The notes below the pieces were generated by a model, which was not told the origin of the DNA, did no database searches, and worked only from the letters and a program-made list of their open reading frames with translations. A DNA stretch of 64,000 nucleotides from Henriciella sp045287255 (lineage in GTDB: Bacteria; Pseudomonadota; Alphaproteobacteria; Caulobacterales; Hyphomonadaceae). The translations under genes and the position numbers were made by a program. Each line of letters begins with the position of its first letter. Position 1 is the stretch's first letter. This document shows positions 9,203 to 18,146 of the stretch, piece after piece. The stretch spans positions 2,922,363-2,986,362 of the forward strand of contig NZ_CP137142.1 in the NCBI RefSeq assembly GCF_045287255.1, read 5' to 3'.

Positions 9203-9330
9203 CGTCTCACTCCCAAGTGTTGTTAGGGCGGCTAATCCGCCTCTTCAGTCCAGCAAGCTAGGCAAAACGTACCAAACGTCTAGGGATAGCGGCGTCGAAA
9301 CAGAACATTTTTGCATGCAGGATTGATATT

Positions 9331-10641
9331 ATGACACAAGGCTTCTCTACCCGCGCGCTTCACGCCGGGGCTGCGCCAGATCCCGTGACCGGCTCACGCG
9401 CTCAACCCATTCACCAGACCACCAGCTTTGTCTTCAAGGATGCCGAGCATGCCTCAAAGCTGTTCGCGCTGCAGGAATTTGGCAACATCTATACTCGTCT
9501 TGGCAACCCGACGACGGGGGCGCTGGAGGAGCGGATTGCCAATCTTGAGGGCGGCACGATGGGCGTTGCCACAGCCTCAGGCCATGCCGCGCAATTGCTG
9601 GCCTTCCATGTCCTGATGGAGCCGGGCACCAAAATCGTGGCGGCCAAACAGCTTTATGGCGGGTCGATCAACCAGCTTGGCCATGCGTTCAAGAAGTTTG
9701 GCTGGCGTGTGGAATTCGTCGACATCAATGATGGTGCCGCGGTTGAGGCGGCGATGGATGACACTGTGCGCGTGATCTTCTCTGAAAGCCTCGCCAATCC
9801 GGGTGGTGTCGTCACGGACATGGCGCAGGTTGCTGCGATCGCGAAGAAGCATGGTGTCGTCTACATGGTCGATAATACAATGGCTTCGCCTTATCTCTGC
9901 CAGCCGCTGCAGCATGGCGCGAACATTGTGGTGAACTCGCTAACCAAGTTTATTGGTGGGCATGGCAATTCGATTGGTGGCATGCTGGTTGATGGTGGGA
10001 ATTTCGACTGGAAAGCTCATGCCGACAAGTATCCGACCATGGCGACACCGCAGGCCTATTATAATGATCTGAACTTTGCCGAAGGCTTTGGTGCGCTGCC
10101 GCTTGGCCCGGATGGCGCGGCGGTGGATATTGCTTTTGCGATTGCGGCGCGGGCGTTCAGCCTGCGTGACCTTGGCCCGGCACTCTCGCCATTTAACGCG
10201 TTCATGATCTTGACCGGGTGTGAAACCCTCCCTCTGCGCATGGATAAGCATTGCGCCAATGCGACTGCGGTAGCCGAATATCTGAGTGGGCATGAGAAAG
10301 TCAGCTGGGTTCAGTATGCGGGCCTAGCCGGGGATAAGTATCACGCGCTGGCGCAGACCTATTGTCCGAAAGGGGCTGGGGCGGTTTTCACCTTTGGCCT
10401 GAAGGGTGGACATGAGGCCGGGGTGAAACTGGTCGAGCATGTGAAGCTGTTCAGCCATCTGGCGAACATTGGCGATACGCGCTCGCTGATCATTCACCCG
10501 AGCTCAACCACCCATAGCCAGCTTTCAGATGCGCAGAAAACCGCTGCCGGGGCCGCGCCCGACACGGTGCGCCTGTCAGTTGGGATTGAAGATGCCGCTG
10601 ATATTATCGCCGATCTTCAGCAGGCTTTGGCAGTGATTTAG
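9331..10641 (+). CDS. metY: O-acetylhomoserine aminocarboxypropyltransferase (MetY)
   Basis: A 436-residue PLP enzyme of the Cys/Met metabolism family. It should join O-acetylhomoserine (or O-succinylhomoserine) and sulfide to make homocysteine for methionine synthesis. The PLP lysine is Lys206 in NSLTKFIGGHG, the cofactor-contacting SGHAAQ and DNTMASPYLCQP stretches are present, and the about 430-residue length is typical of MetY rather than the about 390-residue MetB/MetZ. It is transcribed divergently from the ligase operon across a 128-base gap. I looked there for a SAM-II riboswitch and saw none. Confidence 0.93.
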   Translation: MTQGFSTRALHAGAAPDPVTGSRAQPIHQTTSFVFKDAEHASKLFALQEFGNIYTRLGNPTTGALEERIANLEGGTMGVATASGHAAQLLAFHVLMEPGTKIVAAKQLYGGSINQLGHAFKKFGWRVEFVDINDGAAVEAAMDDTVRVIFSESLANPGGVVTDMAQVAAIAKKHGVVYMVDNTMASPYLCQPLQHGANIVVNSLTKFIGGHGNSIGGMLVDGGNFDWKAHADKYPTMATPQAYYNDLNFAEGFGALPLGPDGAAVDIAFAIAARAFSLRDLGPALSPFNAFMILTGCETLPLRMDKHCANATAVAEYLSGHEKVSWVQYAGLAGDKYHALAQTYCPKGAGAVFTFGLKGGHEAGVKLVEHVKLFSHLANIGDTRSLIIHPSSTTHSQLSDAQKTAAGAAPDTVRLSVGIEDAADIIADLQQALAVI

Positions 10642-10659
10642 AAAAAAATCGCGAGGGCG

Positions 10660-10686
10660 TGTCGATTTTGCTAAAGCTCGTTCGTC
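10660..10686 (+). promoter_or_regulatory. Candidate ECF42 autoregulatory promoter
   Basis: TGTCGA at 10660-10665 is followed after 17 bases by CGTC at 10683-10686. From memory, promoters of ECF42 sigma factors carry TGTCGA at -35 and CG(A/T)C at -10, and this pair lies directly upstream of the DGPF and ECF42 genes, the usual autoregulated target. The predicted transcript would begin near an imperfect hairpin (TTGTGA 10691-10696 with TCACAA 10715-10720), followed by AGGAG before the DGPF start. Confidence 0.7.
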
Positions 10687-10736
10687 TGGGTTGTGAAGGT
10701 TCACTCCTGAGCCCTCACAATCTTTAGGAGCACAAC

Positions 10737-11087
10737 ATGCAATATATCTGTCTAATCTATTCCGAAGAGCATCGCGAACCCCAGCCAGGCACAGCAGAGT
10801 TCAGCACCTACATGCAGGGTTTCGCTGACTTCACAAAGCGCGTTCAGGATGATGGCGTCTTTGTTGGCGGCGAGGCGTTACAGCCTGCCGTAACTGCCAG
10901 CACGGTCACACGGGAAAACGGTAAAGTTGAAACCATGGATGGCCCGTTCGCCGAAACCAAGGAACAGCTTGGCGGTTTCTACCTGCTGGACTGCAAGGAT
11001 CTGGATGAGGCGCTGAACTATGCTGCCATGATCCCAACCACCAAGCATGGCCGGGTCGAGGTTCGCCCGATCATGATTTACGAATAG
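10737..11087 (+). CDS. DGPF-domain (YCII-related) protein
   Basis: A 116-residue YCII-related protein of the ferredoxin-like fold. The motif DGPF is at residues 68-71 in METMDGPFAETKEQLGGFY-type context (here ETMDGPFAETKEQLGGFYLL). Such proteins are regularly encoded next to ECF42 sigma factors and are their direct regulon members; their biochemical role is poorly known. AGGAGCACAAC precedes the ATG, and the sigma-factor gene starts six bases after its stop, so the two are cotranscribed. Confidence 0.92.
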   Translation: MQYICLIYSEEHREPQPGTAEFSTYMQGFADFTKRVQDDGVFVGGEALQPAVTASTVTRENGKVETMDGPFAETKEQLGGFYLLDCKDLDEALNYAAMIPTTKHGRVEVRPIMIYE

Positions 11088-11093
11088 ACGATC

Positions 11094-12344
11094 ATGCTGC
11101 CCCCACTCACACTCGACCAAACGATTGAGACAATCGTGCGGGAGGAGTGGGGGCGCATTCTCGCCAGCCTCACCCAATCGGTTGGCGATCTGCAATTGGC
11201 CGAGGATAGCTTGCAGGATGCGGTAGAAGTCGCGCTGCAAAAATGGTCAGAGCAGGGCCTGCCTGCATCACCTGCAGCCTGGTTGATCACGACGGCGCGC
11301 CGCAGGGCTGTTGATCGCCTGCGCCGGGCTCAGACTTTCGCCAAGAAGCAGCCTGACCTGTCATATCTCCTTGATCTGGAACGACCCGATGACATCGAAT
11401 GCGATCTGGATGTGGTTCCTGACAAACGGCTGGAAATGATCTTCACCTGCTGTCACCCAGCGCTGGAGGAAAAGACCCGGATTGCTCTGACCTTGCGGAC
11501 TATAGGCGGGTTGACGACCGAGGAGATTGCCCATGCTTTCCTCGATAAACCGGGCGCCATGGCCCAGCGCCTTGTTCGCGCCAAAAAGAAAATCCGACTG
11601 GCCAATATCCCTTATGAAGTCCCCAGCGCTGATCTATTGCCAGAGCGTCTGCGCGGTGTTCTGGCGGTTATTTATCTGATCTTCAATGAGGGCTATGCGG
11701 CAACATCGGGTGTGGCCCTTACGCGTGTCGACTTGATCAAGGAGGCTATTCGCCTCGCTCGAATTATGCGGGACTTGCTGCCGAAGGAGACAGAGGTTTC
11801 AGGGCTTCTGGCGTTGATGCTGTTGCATGAGTCAAGACGTTTGGCGCGGACAGGCCCAGACGGGGCAATGATTGCTCTTGAAGATCAGAACAGAGGCCTG
11901 TGGGACAGGCAAATGATCCTTGAGGGCACAAGCCTCATTCAGGATACTCTGCGTCAGCAAAGGGTTGGCCCGTATCAGTTGCAGGCCGCGATCAGTGCCC
12001 TACATGTTGAGGCGGAATGCTGGGAGGTAACGGATTGGCCTCAAATCGCCTCGCTTTACAGCCTGCTCTACACCCTCCAGCCATCTCTTGTTGTGCGGAT
12101 CAATCAGGCCATGGCGCTGTCTTATGCAAACTCGATTGAAGTGGCTTTGGACATGCTGGACGCGGCTGCGAATGAGCATGACCTGAGCGGGTACAGAGCC
12201 TTTCATCTGGCCAAGGCGGATTTGCTATCGCGCGCTGGACGGCCTGATGAAGCAAAACCTTGTTTGGAAGCCGGGTTGGCGCTTGCGGAAAATGATGTTG
12301 AACGAGATTTCCTGACCAGGAAATTGGCAAACTTGGGTGAATAG
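11094..12344 (+). CDS. ECF42-type RNA polymerase sigma factor
   Basis: A 416-residue group IV sigma factor. Residues about 1-90 form sigma region 2 (AEDSLQDAVEVALQKWS, then TTARRRAVDRLRR) and about 110-175 form region 4 with the helix-turn-helix GLTTEEIAHAFLDKPGAMAQ. A further 200 or so residues of helical, TPR-like sequence follow, which is the hallmark of ECF42 and sets it apart from normal ECF sigmas of about 180 residues. No anti-sigma gene is adjacent, again typical: in this group the C-terminal extension itself is thought to control activity. The upstream TGTCGA-17-CGTC promoter suggests autoregulation. Confidence 0.92.
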   Translation: MLPPLTLDQTIETIVREEWGRILASLTQSVGDLQLAEDSLQDAVEVALQKWSEQGLPASPAAWLITTARRRAVDRLRRAQTFAKKQPDLSYLLDLERPDDIECDLDVVPDKRLEMIFTCCHPALEEKTRIALTLRTIGGLTTEEIAHAFLDKPGAMAQRLVRAKKKIRLANIPYEVPSADLLPERLRGVLAVIYLIFNEGYAATSGVALTRVDLIKEAIRLARIMRDLLPKETEVSGLLALMLLHESRRLARTGPDGAMIALEDQNRGLWDRQMILEGTSLIQDTLRQQRVGPYQLQAAISALHVEAECWEVTDWPQIASLYSLLYTLQPSLVVRINQAMALSYANSIEVALDMLDAAANEHDLSGYRAFHLAKADLLSRAGRPDEAKPCLEAGLALAENDVERDFLTRKLANLGE

Positions 12345-12425
12345 ATCGCCTTAGACAATCTTGCCCCTTCCCTTCCCTAACAAATCCCGCAAAATGCACT
12401 AAACTTGTCTGGGGAGGCATAAACC

Positions 12426-13373
12426 ATGGCGAACGCACAAAGCATTATTCTGCACCAGTTTGAGCGCTCGCCCTTTTCAGAGAAAATTCGTCTTGCCCTG
12501 CGCATGAAGAATCTCGCTTGGTCCGCGGTGGAAATCCCGTCCATCATGCCCAAGCCAGACCTTATCCCGCTGACGGGCGGGTATCGGCGCACCCCGGTGA
12601 TGCAGATTGGCGCAGATATTTACTGTGACACGCAATTGATGCTGCCGGAGCTGGAGCGTCGGTTTCAGCTGCCCGCGCTTGACCTGCCAGGGCATGAGGG
12701 GCTGGCGAAAATGGTCGGGGCCTGGGTCGATACGAAATGGTTCCAGACTTCAGTGGGCGTGATCTTTGGCGAAGTTGGCGACAAGATGCCGAAAGAATTC
12801 ATCGAGGATCGCACGAAAATGTCGGGTCGTCCTTTTGATGTTGACGCAATGAAAGCAGCTGCACCGATCCTCCGCGATCAATGGCGCACACAGCTCATGT
12901 GGATTGAAGAGCGGCTTGATGGTGGCCGTCATGCCGGGACCGGAGATTGGCTGGTCGGGACCAAGCCGGGCCTGATCGATGTGCATGCCTTTATGAACCC
13001 ATGGTTCGTAGAGAAGAATGTGCCAGATTTTCTCGAACGCTGCTTTGAGGATGCCCCGCTGACGCGCAGTTGGTATGGGCGCCTAAAGGATTTCAGAGGT
13101 CAGGCCCCTGAAGAGATTAGCGGGCAAGATGCAATTGATGTCGCTCATAGTGCGGCGCCACGTCTGAAACCGGCCTCAACCGCCCATGATTTGCGCGATT
13201 TTGAACCTGGTGAGCGTGTTGCAATTGCGCCGGATGACTATGCAAAGGATTGGGTTGAGGGTGATCTGGTGATCGCCAATGCTGAGCGAGTGATCATTGC
13301 CCGGCAGGATGACCGCGCCGATAATCTGCATGTCCATTTTCCGCGTGTGGGCTATGTCCTGCGCCGGGTTTGA
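12426..13373 (+). CDS. Glutathione S-transferase family protein
   Basis: A 315-residue protein with an N-terminal thioredoxin-like GST domain (residues about 6-85: FERSPFSEKIRLALRMKN, then GGYRRTPVMQIGADIYCDT, where the cis-Pro of RRTPV and the D-T pair contact glutathione in the family). The helical C-terminal domain extends to about 230. The last 85 residues form an extra tail with beta-like character not usual for GSTs. GGGGAGG precedes the ATG. The substrate is unknown; detoxification is only the family theme. Confidence 0.87.
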   Translation: MANAQSIILHQFERSPFSEKIRLALRMKNLAWSAVEIPSIMPKPDLIPLTGGYRRTPVMQIGADIYCDTQLMLPELERRFQLPALDLPGHEGLAKMVGAWVDTKWFQTSVGVIFGEVGDKMPKEFIEDRTKMSGRPFDVDAMKAAAPILRDQWRTQLMWIEERLDGGRHAGTGDWLVGTKPGLIDVHAFMNPWFVEKNVPDFLERCFEDAPLTRSWYGRLKDFRGQAPEEISGQDAIDVAHSAAPRLKPASTAHDLRDFEPGERVAIAPDDYAKDWVEGDLVIANAERVIIARQDDRADNLHVHFPRVGYVLRRV

Positions 13374-13393
13374 AGTATAAACAACGCTTCCTT

Positions 13394-13405
13394 AACGCGC
13401 GCGTT
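13394..13405. promoter_or_regulatory. 12-bp perfect palindrome upstream of PAN gene
   Basis: AACGCGCGCGTT is a perfect palindrome in the 71-base gap between the GST gene and the PAN-domain gene. It could be an operator or a chance CG run; no factor can be named. Confidence 0.25.
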
Positions 13406-13444
13406 TTACATTTTAGGCTAGCCTGTTTTTCGGGAGCCTGTTTC

Positions 13445-14608
13445 ATGCGTGCCATCATTCTTGTGCTTAGCGCTTTGTTTTTCATGGGTGCTGTGGCGAA
13501 TGCCCAGACCAGCGTGGTGAAAGCAGGCAATGTTGTCCCGGTCAGCGAACGGTTGCCTGGGCATGAAGCGGATACATATCGGTTTGGTATTGCTTATAAA
13601 AGCATGCGTGGCACAACGCCGGGTCAGTGTGAAGCCGCCTGTAATGGTGATCAAAACTGCGCGGCATGGAGCCTTGTGCCCGCAACTTTTCAGATGGGAC
13701 CGCGCTGTGAATTGAAGCGTAACATTGGGGCTCAAGAATACCGCCCCGGCGCGGTCTCTGGTGTCGCTACGAAGTATCATCCGCGTCCGAAGACACCGCA
13801 GAACGCCTATGCCCGACCTGCTCCTGCACCTGCTCCTGCGTCAGCCCTTCGGCGCGCGCCAGCCGTGAGCACGCCGCCTGCGCCACGCCCCAAGCCGGTT
13901 ACGCTTCCTAAGCCTGCGCCAAAACCGGTTGCGCCGCCAAAGCCGAACCCGAAATCCGTGACGGTTCCTGCCCCAGCGCCAAAACCAATTGCCAGCCCAC
14001 AACCGAGCCCCAAGCCCGTTACGCGTCCGGTTGCACCGCCACAACAGCCTGTGCAAGTGGCTCCGGCCCCTCGCCCGCATCCTGCGCCAACGCGTCTGAC
14101 GCGTCCAACCCAGCCCGTGGTACAGCCACAGCCTCGGTCTTCCCAAGGGTTAGAAGGTGGCCCGGTTAAGGTCTATCGCGCGCCAAGTCCTGCGCCTGCC
14201 CCTGTTGCGACGCGGCCCACACCAACGCCTGCACCGCGTCCAGCCCCGGCACCCCTGCCGATTACGCGACAGCCGCAACCTCGCCCTCAGCCGGTTGCCC
14301 CAAAGCCTGCGCCGCAGCCAGAGCGCCCAAAGCAGTTTGAGATGCAGCCATCAGCGGCTCAAGCGCCTCAGCCTGCTCCGCAACCTGCGCCAGTATCGCA
14401 ACCAGAACCGATCACGATCGACCCGGATGTTGCGAGCGGGGGTGTTGCAACCGATCCTCCCGCCCCGATTTCACAACGCCGACGTGTGCCTTGGAATCAG
14501 CGGACCGGGAATGAACCAAGTTACTCGGTCGGCGACACGGACTTTGTCCCAGGCGATGAGCAGGCGACAGCTGGCTTCCTTGGTGGTGTGCCGGACGAAG
14601 ACGAATAG
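13445..14608 (+). CDS. Secreted PAN-domain protein with Pro/Ala-rich tail
   Basis: A 387-residue protein. The ATG at 13445 is preferred because it gives a clean signal peptide (MRAIILVLSALFFMGAVANA, cleavage before Gln). Residues about 25-110 are a PAN/Apple-like domain with four cysteines (QCEAAC, NCAAW, RCELK), a fold that binds proteins or carbohydrates. From about 120 to 330 the sequence is dominated by irregular P-A-P, P-K-P and P-Q-P repeats with many Lys and Arg, likely an extended, possibly wall-spanning linker. The last 50 residues are acidic and Asp/Gly-rich. Partner unknown. Confidence 0.82.
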   Translation: MRAIILVLSALFFMGAVANAQTSVVKAGNVVPVSERLPGHEADTYRFGIAYKSMRGTTPGQCEAACNGDQNCAAWSLVPATFQMGPRCELKRNIGAQEYRPGAVSGVATKYHPRPKTPQNAYARPAPAPAPASALRRAPAVSTPPAPRPKPVTLPKPAPKPVAPPKPNPKSVTVPAPAPKPIASPQPSPKPVTRPVAPPQQPVQVAPAPRPHPAPTRLTRPTQPVVQPQPRSSQGLEGGPVKVYRAPSPAPAPVATRPTPTPAPRPAPAPLPITRQPQPRPQPVAPKPAPQPERPKQFEMQPSAAQAPQPAPQPAPVSQPEPITIDPDVASGGVATDPPAPISQRRRVPWNQRTGNEPSYSVGDTDFVPGDEQATAGFLGGVPDEDE

Positions 14609-14670
14609 ACCTTGAAAGCTTCGGGGTGGAGCAACATTTGTCTCTCAAGAAGAGACAAAGGCGATCTGCA

Positions 14671-15258
14671 ATGTTTATCCAGACCGAACCGACCCCAAAC
14701 CCGGAAACGCTGAAGTTTCTGCCGGGCCAACCCGTGACAGGGGATACAGGTCCATATGACTTTGCCAGCCTTGATGAAGCCGGGACCAGCCCGCTGGCGC
14801 AGACTCTGTTTGATGTTGCCGGGGTCACGCGGGTCTTCCTTGGCGCAGATTTCATTTCCCTGACCAAGGATGCGGACAGCGACTGGAAACATGTGCGTCC
14901 GATGGCGCTTGCCGCGATCATGGATCATTTCGTTGCTGGCCTTCCGGTTATGGCAACAGGCGGCGCGGCGATGCCACAGGTTGAGGAAGGCGGGTCTGCT
15001 GATGATTATGAGGGCGATACCGCAGAGATTGTCAGCGAGATTATCGAGCTGATTGAAACCCGCGTTCGCCCAGCCGTGGCGCAGGATGGTGGCGACATTA
15101 TCTTCCATCGGTTTGAACCTGAGAGCGGGATTGTCCACCTCTCCATGCGCGGTGCCTGTGCGGGCTGTCCATCGTCCACGATGACGCTGAAATCCGGCAT
15201 TGAGAATATGCTGCGGGCCTATGTGCCTGAGGTCACGGCTGTTGAGGCTGCTCTTTAG
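14671..15258 (+). CDS. nfuA: Nfu-type iron-sulfur carrier protein
   Basis: A 195-residue NifU-family protein with the N-terminal Nfu domain (MFIQTEPTPNPETLKFLPG-like start) and the C-terminal NifU domain carrying the CxxC of GACAGCPSSTMTLK. It should accept a [4Fe-4S] cluster and deliver it to apo-enzymes in the cytoplasm; aconitase, encoded 9 kb away, is a typical client. The ATG at 14671 is chosen because the conserved family N-terminus begins there. It converges on the ABC-F gene: the two stop codons share bases 15256-15257. Confidence 0.93.
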   Translation: MFIQTEPTPNPETLKFLPGQPVTGDTGPYDFASLDEAGTSPLAQTLFDVAGVTRVFLGADFISLTKDADSDWKHVRPMALAAIMDHFVAGLPVMATGGAAMPQVEEGGSADDYEGDTAEIVSEIIELIETRVRPAVAQDGGDIIFHRFEPESGIVHLSMRGACAGCPSSTMTLKSGIENMLRAYVPEVTAVEAAL

Positions 15259-17165
15259 GCATTGATGGCGGTTTCATAGGCTTCGCTGGCCTCCAGCCAA
15301 TCCATTTCGGCTTGCTCAATGGTGGCGGTTAACTCGCCGCGTTTGACCATTAAAGCTTGCATCTGGTCTGAAGATTGGTCGGGCTGGGCAAGACTCTCAT
15401 CGACCTTTTTAAGCGCTGCGGTGGCTTTGGTCAGGCGCTTTTCAGCATCTTCGGCCTTGCGCTTCAGGGGCGAAGCGGCCTTGCGCTTTTCCGAAGCCAG
15501 GCGGCGCTGTTCAGCCTTGTCGACCTTGGCGACTGGTTTGGTTTCAACGGCTGCGGTTTTGGGTTTGGTTGCCGGGTCGGGTTTCTCGCGATCGGCCTGC
15601 AGGACAAGCTTGCGATAGTCGGCAAGGTCGCCAGCATAGGGCTTGGCGGCCCCATCTTTGACGAGCCAGAGCTGATCGGCGGTCGCCTCGGCCAGAAACA
15701 CATCGTGGGTGATTAGCAGGACGGCGCCTTTGAAGTCGTTCAGGGCATAGATCAGCGCTTCACGGCTATCGATATCGAGGTGAGAGGTTGGCTCGTCGAG
15801 GATAAGGATGTTTGGCTTTTCCATCGCCATCAGGCCAAGCAAGAGCCGGACTTTTTCACCGCCGGACAGTTTCTCAATCTTGGTATCGACCTTTTCATGA
15901 GAAAAGCCCATCGCGGCGGCGACGGCGCGCTGCTGGGCAACTTTTGTATCACTCGGCAGAGCACGGCGGACATGGTCAAGCACGGTTTCACCCATGGTCA
16001 GCTCGTCCATCTGGTCCTGACTGAAATAGCCAATGCGGATGGCCTTGGGGACTTTGCGTGTTCCGGCCATCAGCGGCAGGCGCTCAGCGATGGATTTGAC
16101 CAGTGTGGTCTTGCCTTGTCCATTGGTGCCGATGATGGCGATCCGGTCATCGGGATCAAGGCGCAGGTCAACCTTGCGGAGGATGTCGGCACCCTCACCA
16201 TAACCGAGCACGGCGTCTTCGAGCACGAGCATGGGCGGGCTGAGCTTCTCTTCCCCGGACGGGAAGGTGAACGGGACGGTGCGTTCCGCCAGCGGGATGG
16301 AGATATCCTGCATCTTTTCCAGCATTTTAACGCGGGATTGGGCTTGCCGCGCCTTCGAGGCCTTGGCGCGGAAGCGGTCAACGAAGGCTTGCAAGTGGGC
16401 CTTTTCAGCATCCTGTTTGGCGCGTTGGGATTCCAATTGCGCGACGCGTTCTGCCCGCAGCCGCAACCAGGCATCATAGCCGCCTGCACAAAGCGTGAGT
16501 TTCAAATGCTCCAGCGCCATCGTGTGGGTAACACAGCGATTGAGCAGCTCGCGGTCATGGCTGACAATGATGACGGTATGCGGATATTTTTTCAGATATC
16601 CCTCTAGCCACGCCGCACCCTCAAGATCGAGATAGTTGGTTGGCTCGTCGAGGAGGAGCAGATCAGGCTGTGAAAACAGCACCCCGGCAATTGCCGCGCG
16701 CATTCGCCAGCCGCCGGAAAACTCTTTCGTCTTGCGGGCGAGGTCAGCATGTTTGAAGCCAAGGCCCATCAGGACTTCAGCCGCGCGCGCCTCGGCTGAC
16801 CAGGCATCAATATCCACCAGCCGCATATGGATTTCGGCAATCCGGTCCGGATCGGTTGCGGTCTCGGATTCCTGTATCAGGGCATGGCGCTCAGTATCGG
16901 CGGCGAGAACCACCTCAAGGATCGTCTCATCGGTTGGCGCGACTTCCTGCGCGACCCAGCCAAGCTTGGCCCCCTGGCTCAGGCGAATGGCGCTTTGAGC
17001 GGTTGGGTTTTCAACCTCTTCACGGATGAGGCGCAGCAGGGTGGACTTGCCTGTGCCATTGCGCCCGACCAGCCCGACTTTCCAGCCAGACGCAATCTGC
17101 GCGCTCGCCCCATCAAACAGAGGGCGCGCTTCAATCCGGTAATCGAGGTCAGAAATCGTCAGCAT
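15255..17165 (-). CDS. ABC-F family ATPase (YheS/Uup type)
   Basis: A 636-residue soluble protein with two ABC cassettes and no membrane segments. Walker A motifs are GRNGTGKST (first) and GTNGQGKTT (second), signature motifs FSGGWRMR and LSGGEKVR, and Walker B LLLLDEPTNYLD and LILDEPTSHLD. The linker between the domains and the C-terminal charged coiled coil (from about residue 535, with a Lys/Ala-rich start) match ABC-F proteins, which bind the ribosomal E site and relieve stalled or difficult translation. The length is close to that of E. coli YheS. Which ABC-F subtype it is cannot be settled by eye. Confidence 0.92.
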   Translation of the reverse strand: MLTISDLDYRIEARPLFDGASAQIASGWKVGLVGRNGTGKSTLLRLIREEVENPTAQSAIRLSQGAKLGWVAQEVAPTDETILEVVLAADTERHALIQESETATDPDRIAEIHMRLVDIDAWSAEARAAEVLMGLGFKHADLARKTKEFSGGWRMRAAIAGVLFSQPDLLLLDEPTNYLDLEGAAWLEGYLKKYPHTVIIVSHDRELLNRCVTHTMALEHLKLTLCAGGYDAWLRLRAERVAQLESQRAKQDAEKAHLQAFVDRFRAKASKARQAQSRVKMLEKMQDISIPLAERTVPFTFPSGEEKLSPPMLVLEDAVLGYGEGADILRKVDLRLDPDDRIAIIGTNGQGKTTLVKSIAERLPLMAGTRKVPKAIRIGYFSQDQMDELTMGETVLDHVRRALPSDTKVAQQRAVAAAMGFSHEKVDTKIEKLSGGEKVRLLLGLMAMEKPNILILDEPTSHLDIDSREALIYALNDFKGAVLLITHDVFLAEATADQLWLVKDGAAKPYAGDLADYRKLVLQADREKPDPATKPKTAAVETKPVAKVDKAEQRRLASEKRKAASPLKRKAEDAEKRLTKATAALKKVDESLAQPDQSSDQMQALMVKRGELTATIEQAEMDWLEASEAYETAINA

Positions 17166-17249
17166 GGCGGCGGTTTAGCCAAGCCGCGGCGCAAGGCAAG
17201 GGCTGCTGGCCGCTTGACTTCCGTTAAGCCGCTGCGCGATGGCGACGCG

Positions 17250-18110
17250 GTGAACGCTATTCTCCTCCCTCTCGCGCTGTGTCTGTTGTCGGCCATTACT
17301 GTGGCGGCGACGAATATGTTTGTGAAGCGGGGCGGGGATGTCCTGTCGGCGCGGATGATTGTGTCGATTGCAATGGCGCTCAGCGTCTTGCCGTTCGCGC
17401 CTTTCGTGCCCTTGCCGACAGGGCCGCTCTGGGGCGCGCTGGCTTTGTCGGTTATCGTCCATTGGGGGTATCAGTTTGCGATGATCCGCGCTCTGCATCG
17501 CGGGGATCTGTCGCTGGTCTTTCCAGTAATGCGCGGGTTGGCCCCGCTCTTGGCAGCGTTGTTGGCATTGATGACCTTGCGCGAAAATCCGGGCATCTGG
17601 GGTTGGATTGGCCTGATCATGGCGACCTGTTCGATTATTGTCTTTGCCCTGCCGGAGAAGCGCGCTGATGGCACTGGCCTGCCTAAACGCGATGCTCTGA
17701 TTTGGGCCGGGCTGACCGCGGTTGGGATTGCCGCCTATTCCGTGGTGGATGCGCGCGGGGTGCGCATGGCGGATAATCCGATGACCTTTGTCGTCTGGCT
17801 ATTCCTGTTTGACTGGATTGGGATCACGGCGGCGATGCTGTTTGTGCGCCGGGGCAATATCTGGAGTGGGGTGCGGCCCCAGATTATTGGTGGGACGATT
17901 GGCGGCTTTCTTGGCACAATCAGTTATGGCGCAGCGCTATTGGCCATGTCTCTGGCTGATGTCGCCTATGTCACCGCGATCCGCGAGACCTCCGTTGTCT
18001 TTGCCGCGATCATGGGGGCTGTGTTTCTGAAAGAATCCTTTGGCCGACGCCGGATTGTTGCCGCAGCTGTACTTGCCGTGGGTCTCTTGATGCTTCAAAT
18101 CGGGGCTTAA
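17250..18110 (+). CDS. EamA/DMT-family transporter
   Basis: A 286-residue membrane protein with about ten hydrophobic helices arranged as two EamA repeats; the charged DALIWAGL turn near the middle separates the halves. The start is set at GTG 17250, since the first helix begins before the first in-frame ATG (17316) and everything further upstream is antisense to the ABC-F gene; a TTG at 17214 is an alternative. Substrate unknown: family members export amino acids or other small metabolites. A flippase gene follows 36 bases downstream on the same strand. Confidence 0.82.
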   Translation: MNAILLPLALCLLSAITVAATNMFVKRGGDVLSARMIVSIAMALSVLPFAPFVPLPTGPLWGALALSVIVHWGYQFAMIRALHRGDLSLVFPVMRGLAPLLAALLALMTLRENPGIWGWIGLIMATCSIIVFALPEKRADGTGLPKRDALIWAGLTAVGIAAYSVVDARGVRMADNPMTFVVWLFLFDWIGITAAMLFVRRGNIWSGVRPQIIGGTIGGFLGTISYGAALLAMSLADVAYVTAIRETSVVFAAIMGAVFLKESFGRRRIVAAAVLAVGLLMLQIGA

Positions 18111-18146
18111 CGCGCCCTTGGCATATCCTGTGCTAGGCGGTTCCTC

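Noticed and set aside
8390..9226. 278-codon open frame opposite the acyl-CoA synthetase
   Set aside because: Antisense to a conserved ligase and without own ribosome site or domain.
9203..9330. SAM-II riboswitch before metY
   Set aside because: Expected in some alphaproteobacteria, but the conserved core and pseudoknot pairing are not visible. Only an imperfect CTAGGC/GTCTAG dyad is present.
13800..14400. Tandem repeat array in the PAN gene
   Set aside because: The Pro/Ala-rich stretch has no fixed unit length at DNA level. It is compositional bias, not a tandem repeat.
15780..16607. 275-codon open frame opposite the ABC-F gene
   Set aside because: Antisense shadow of a conserved ATPase.
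16827..17249. Upstream extension of the EamA transporter frame
   Set aside because: The extra 141 codons are antisense to the ABC-F start and unlike any transporter N-terminus. The GTG at 17250 fits the first helix.
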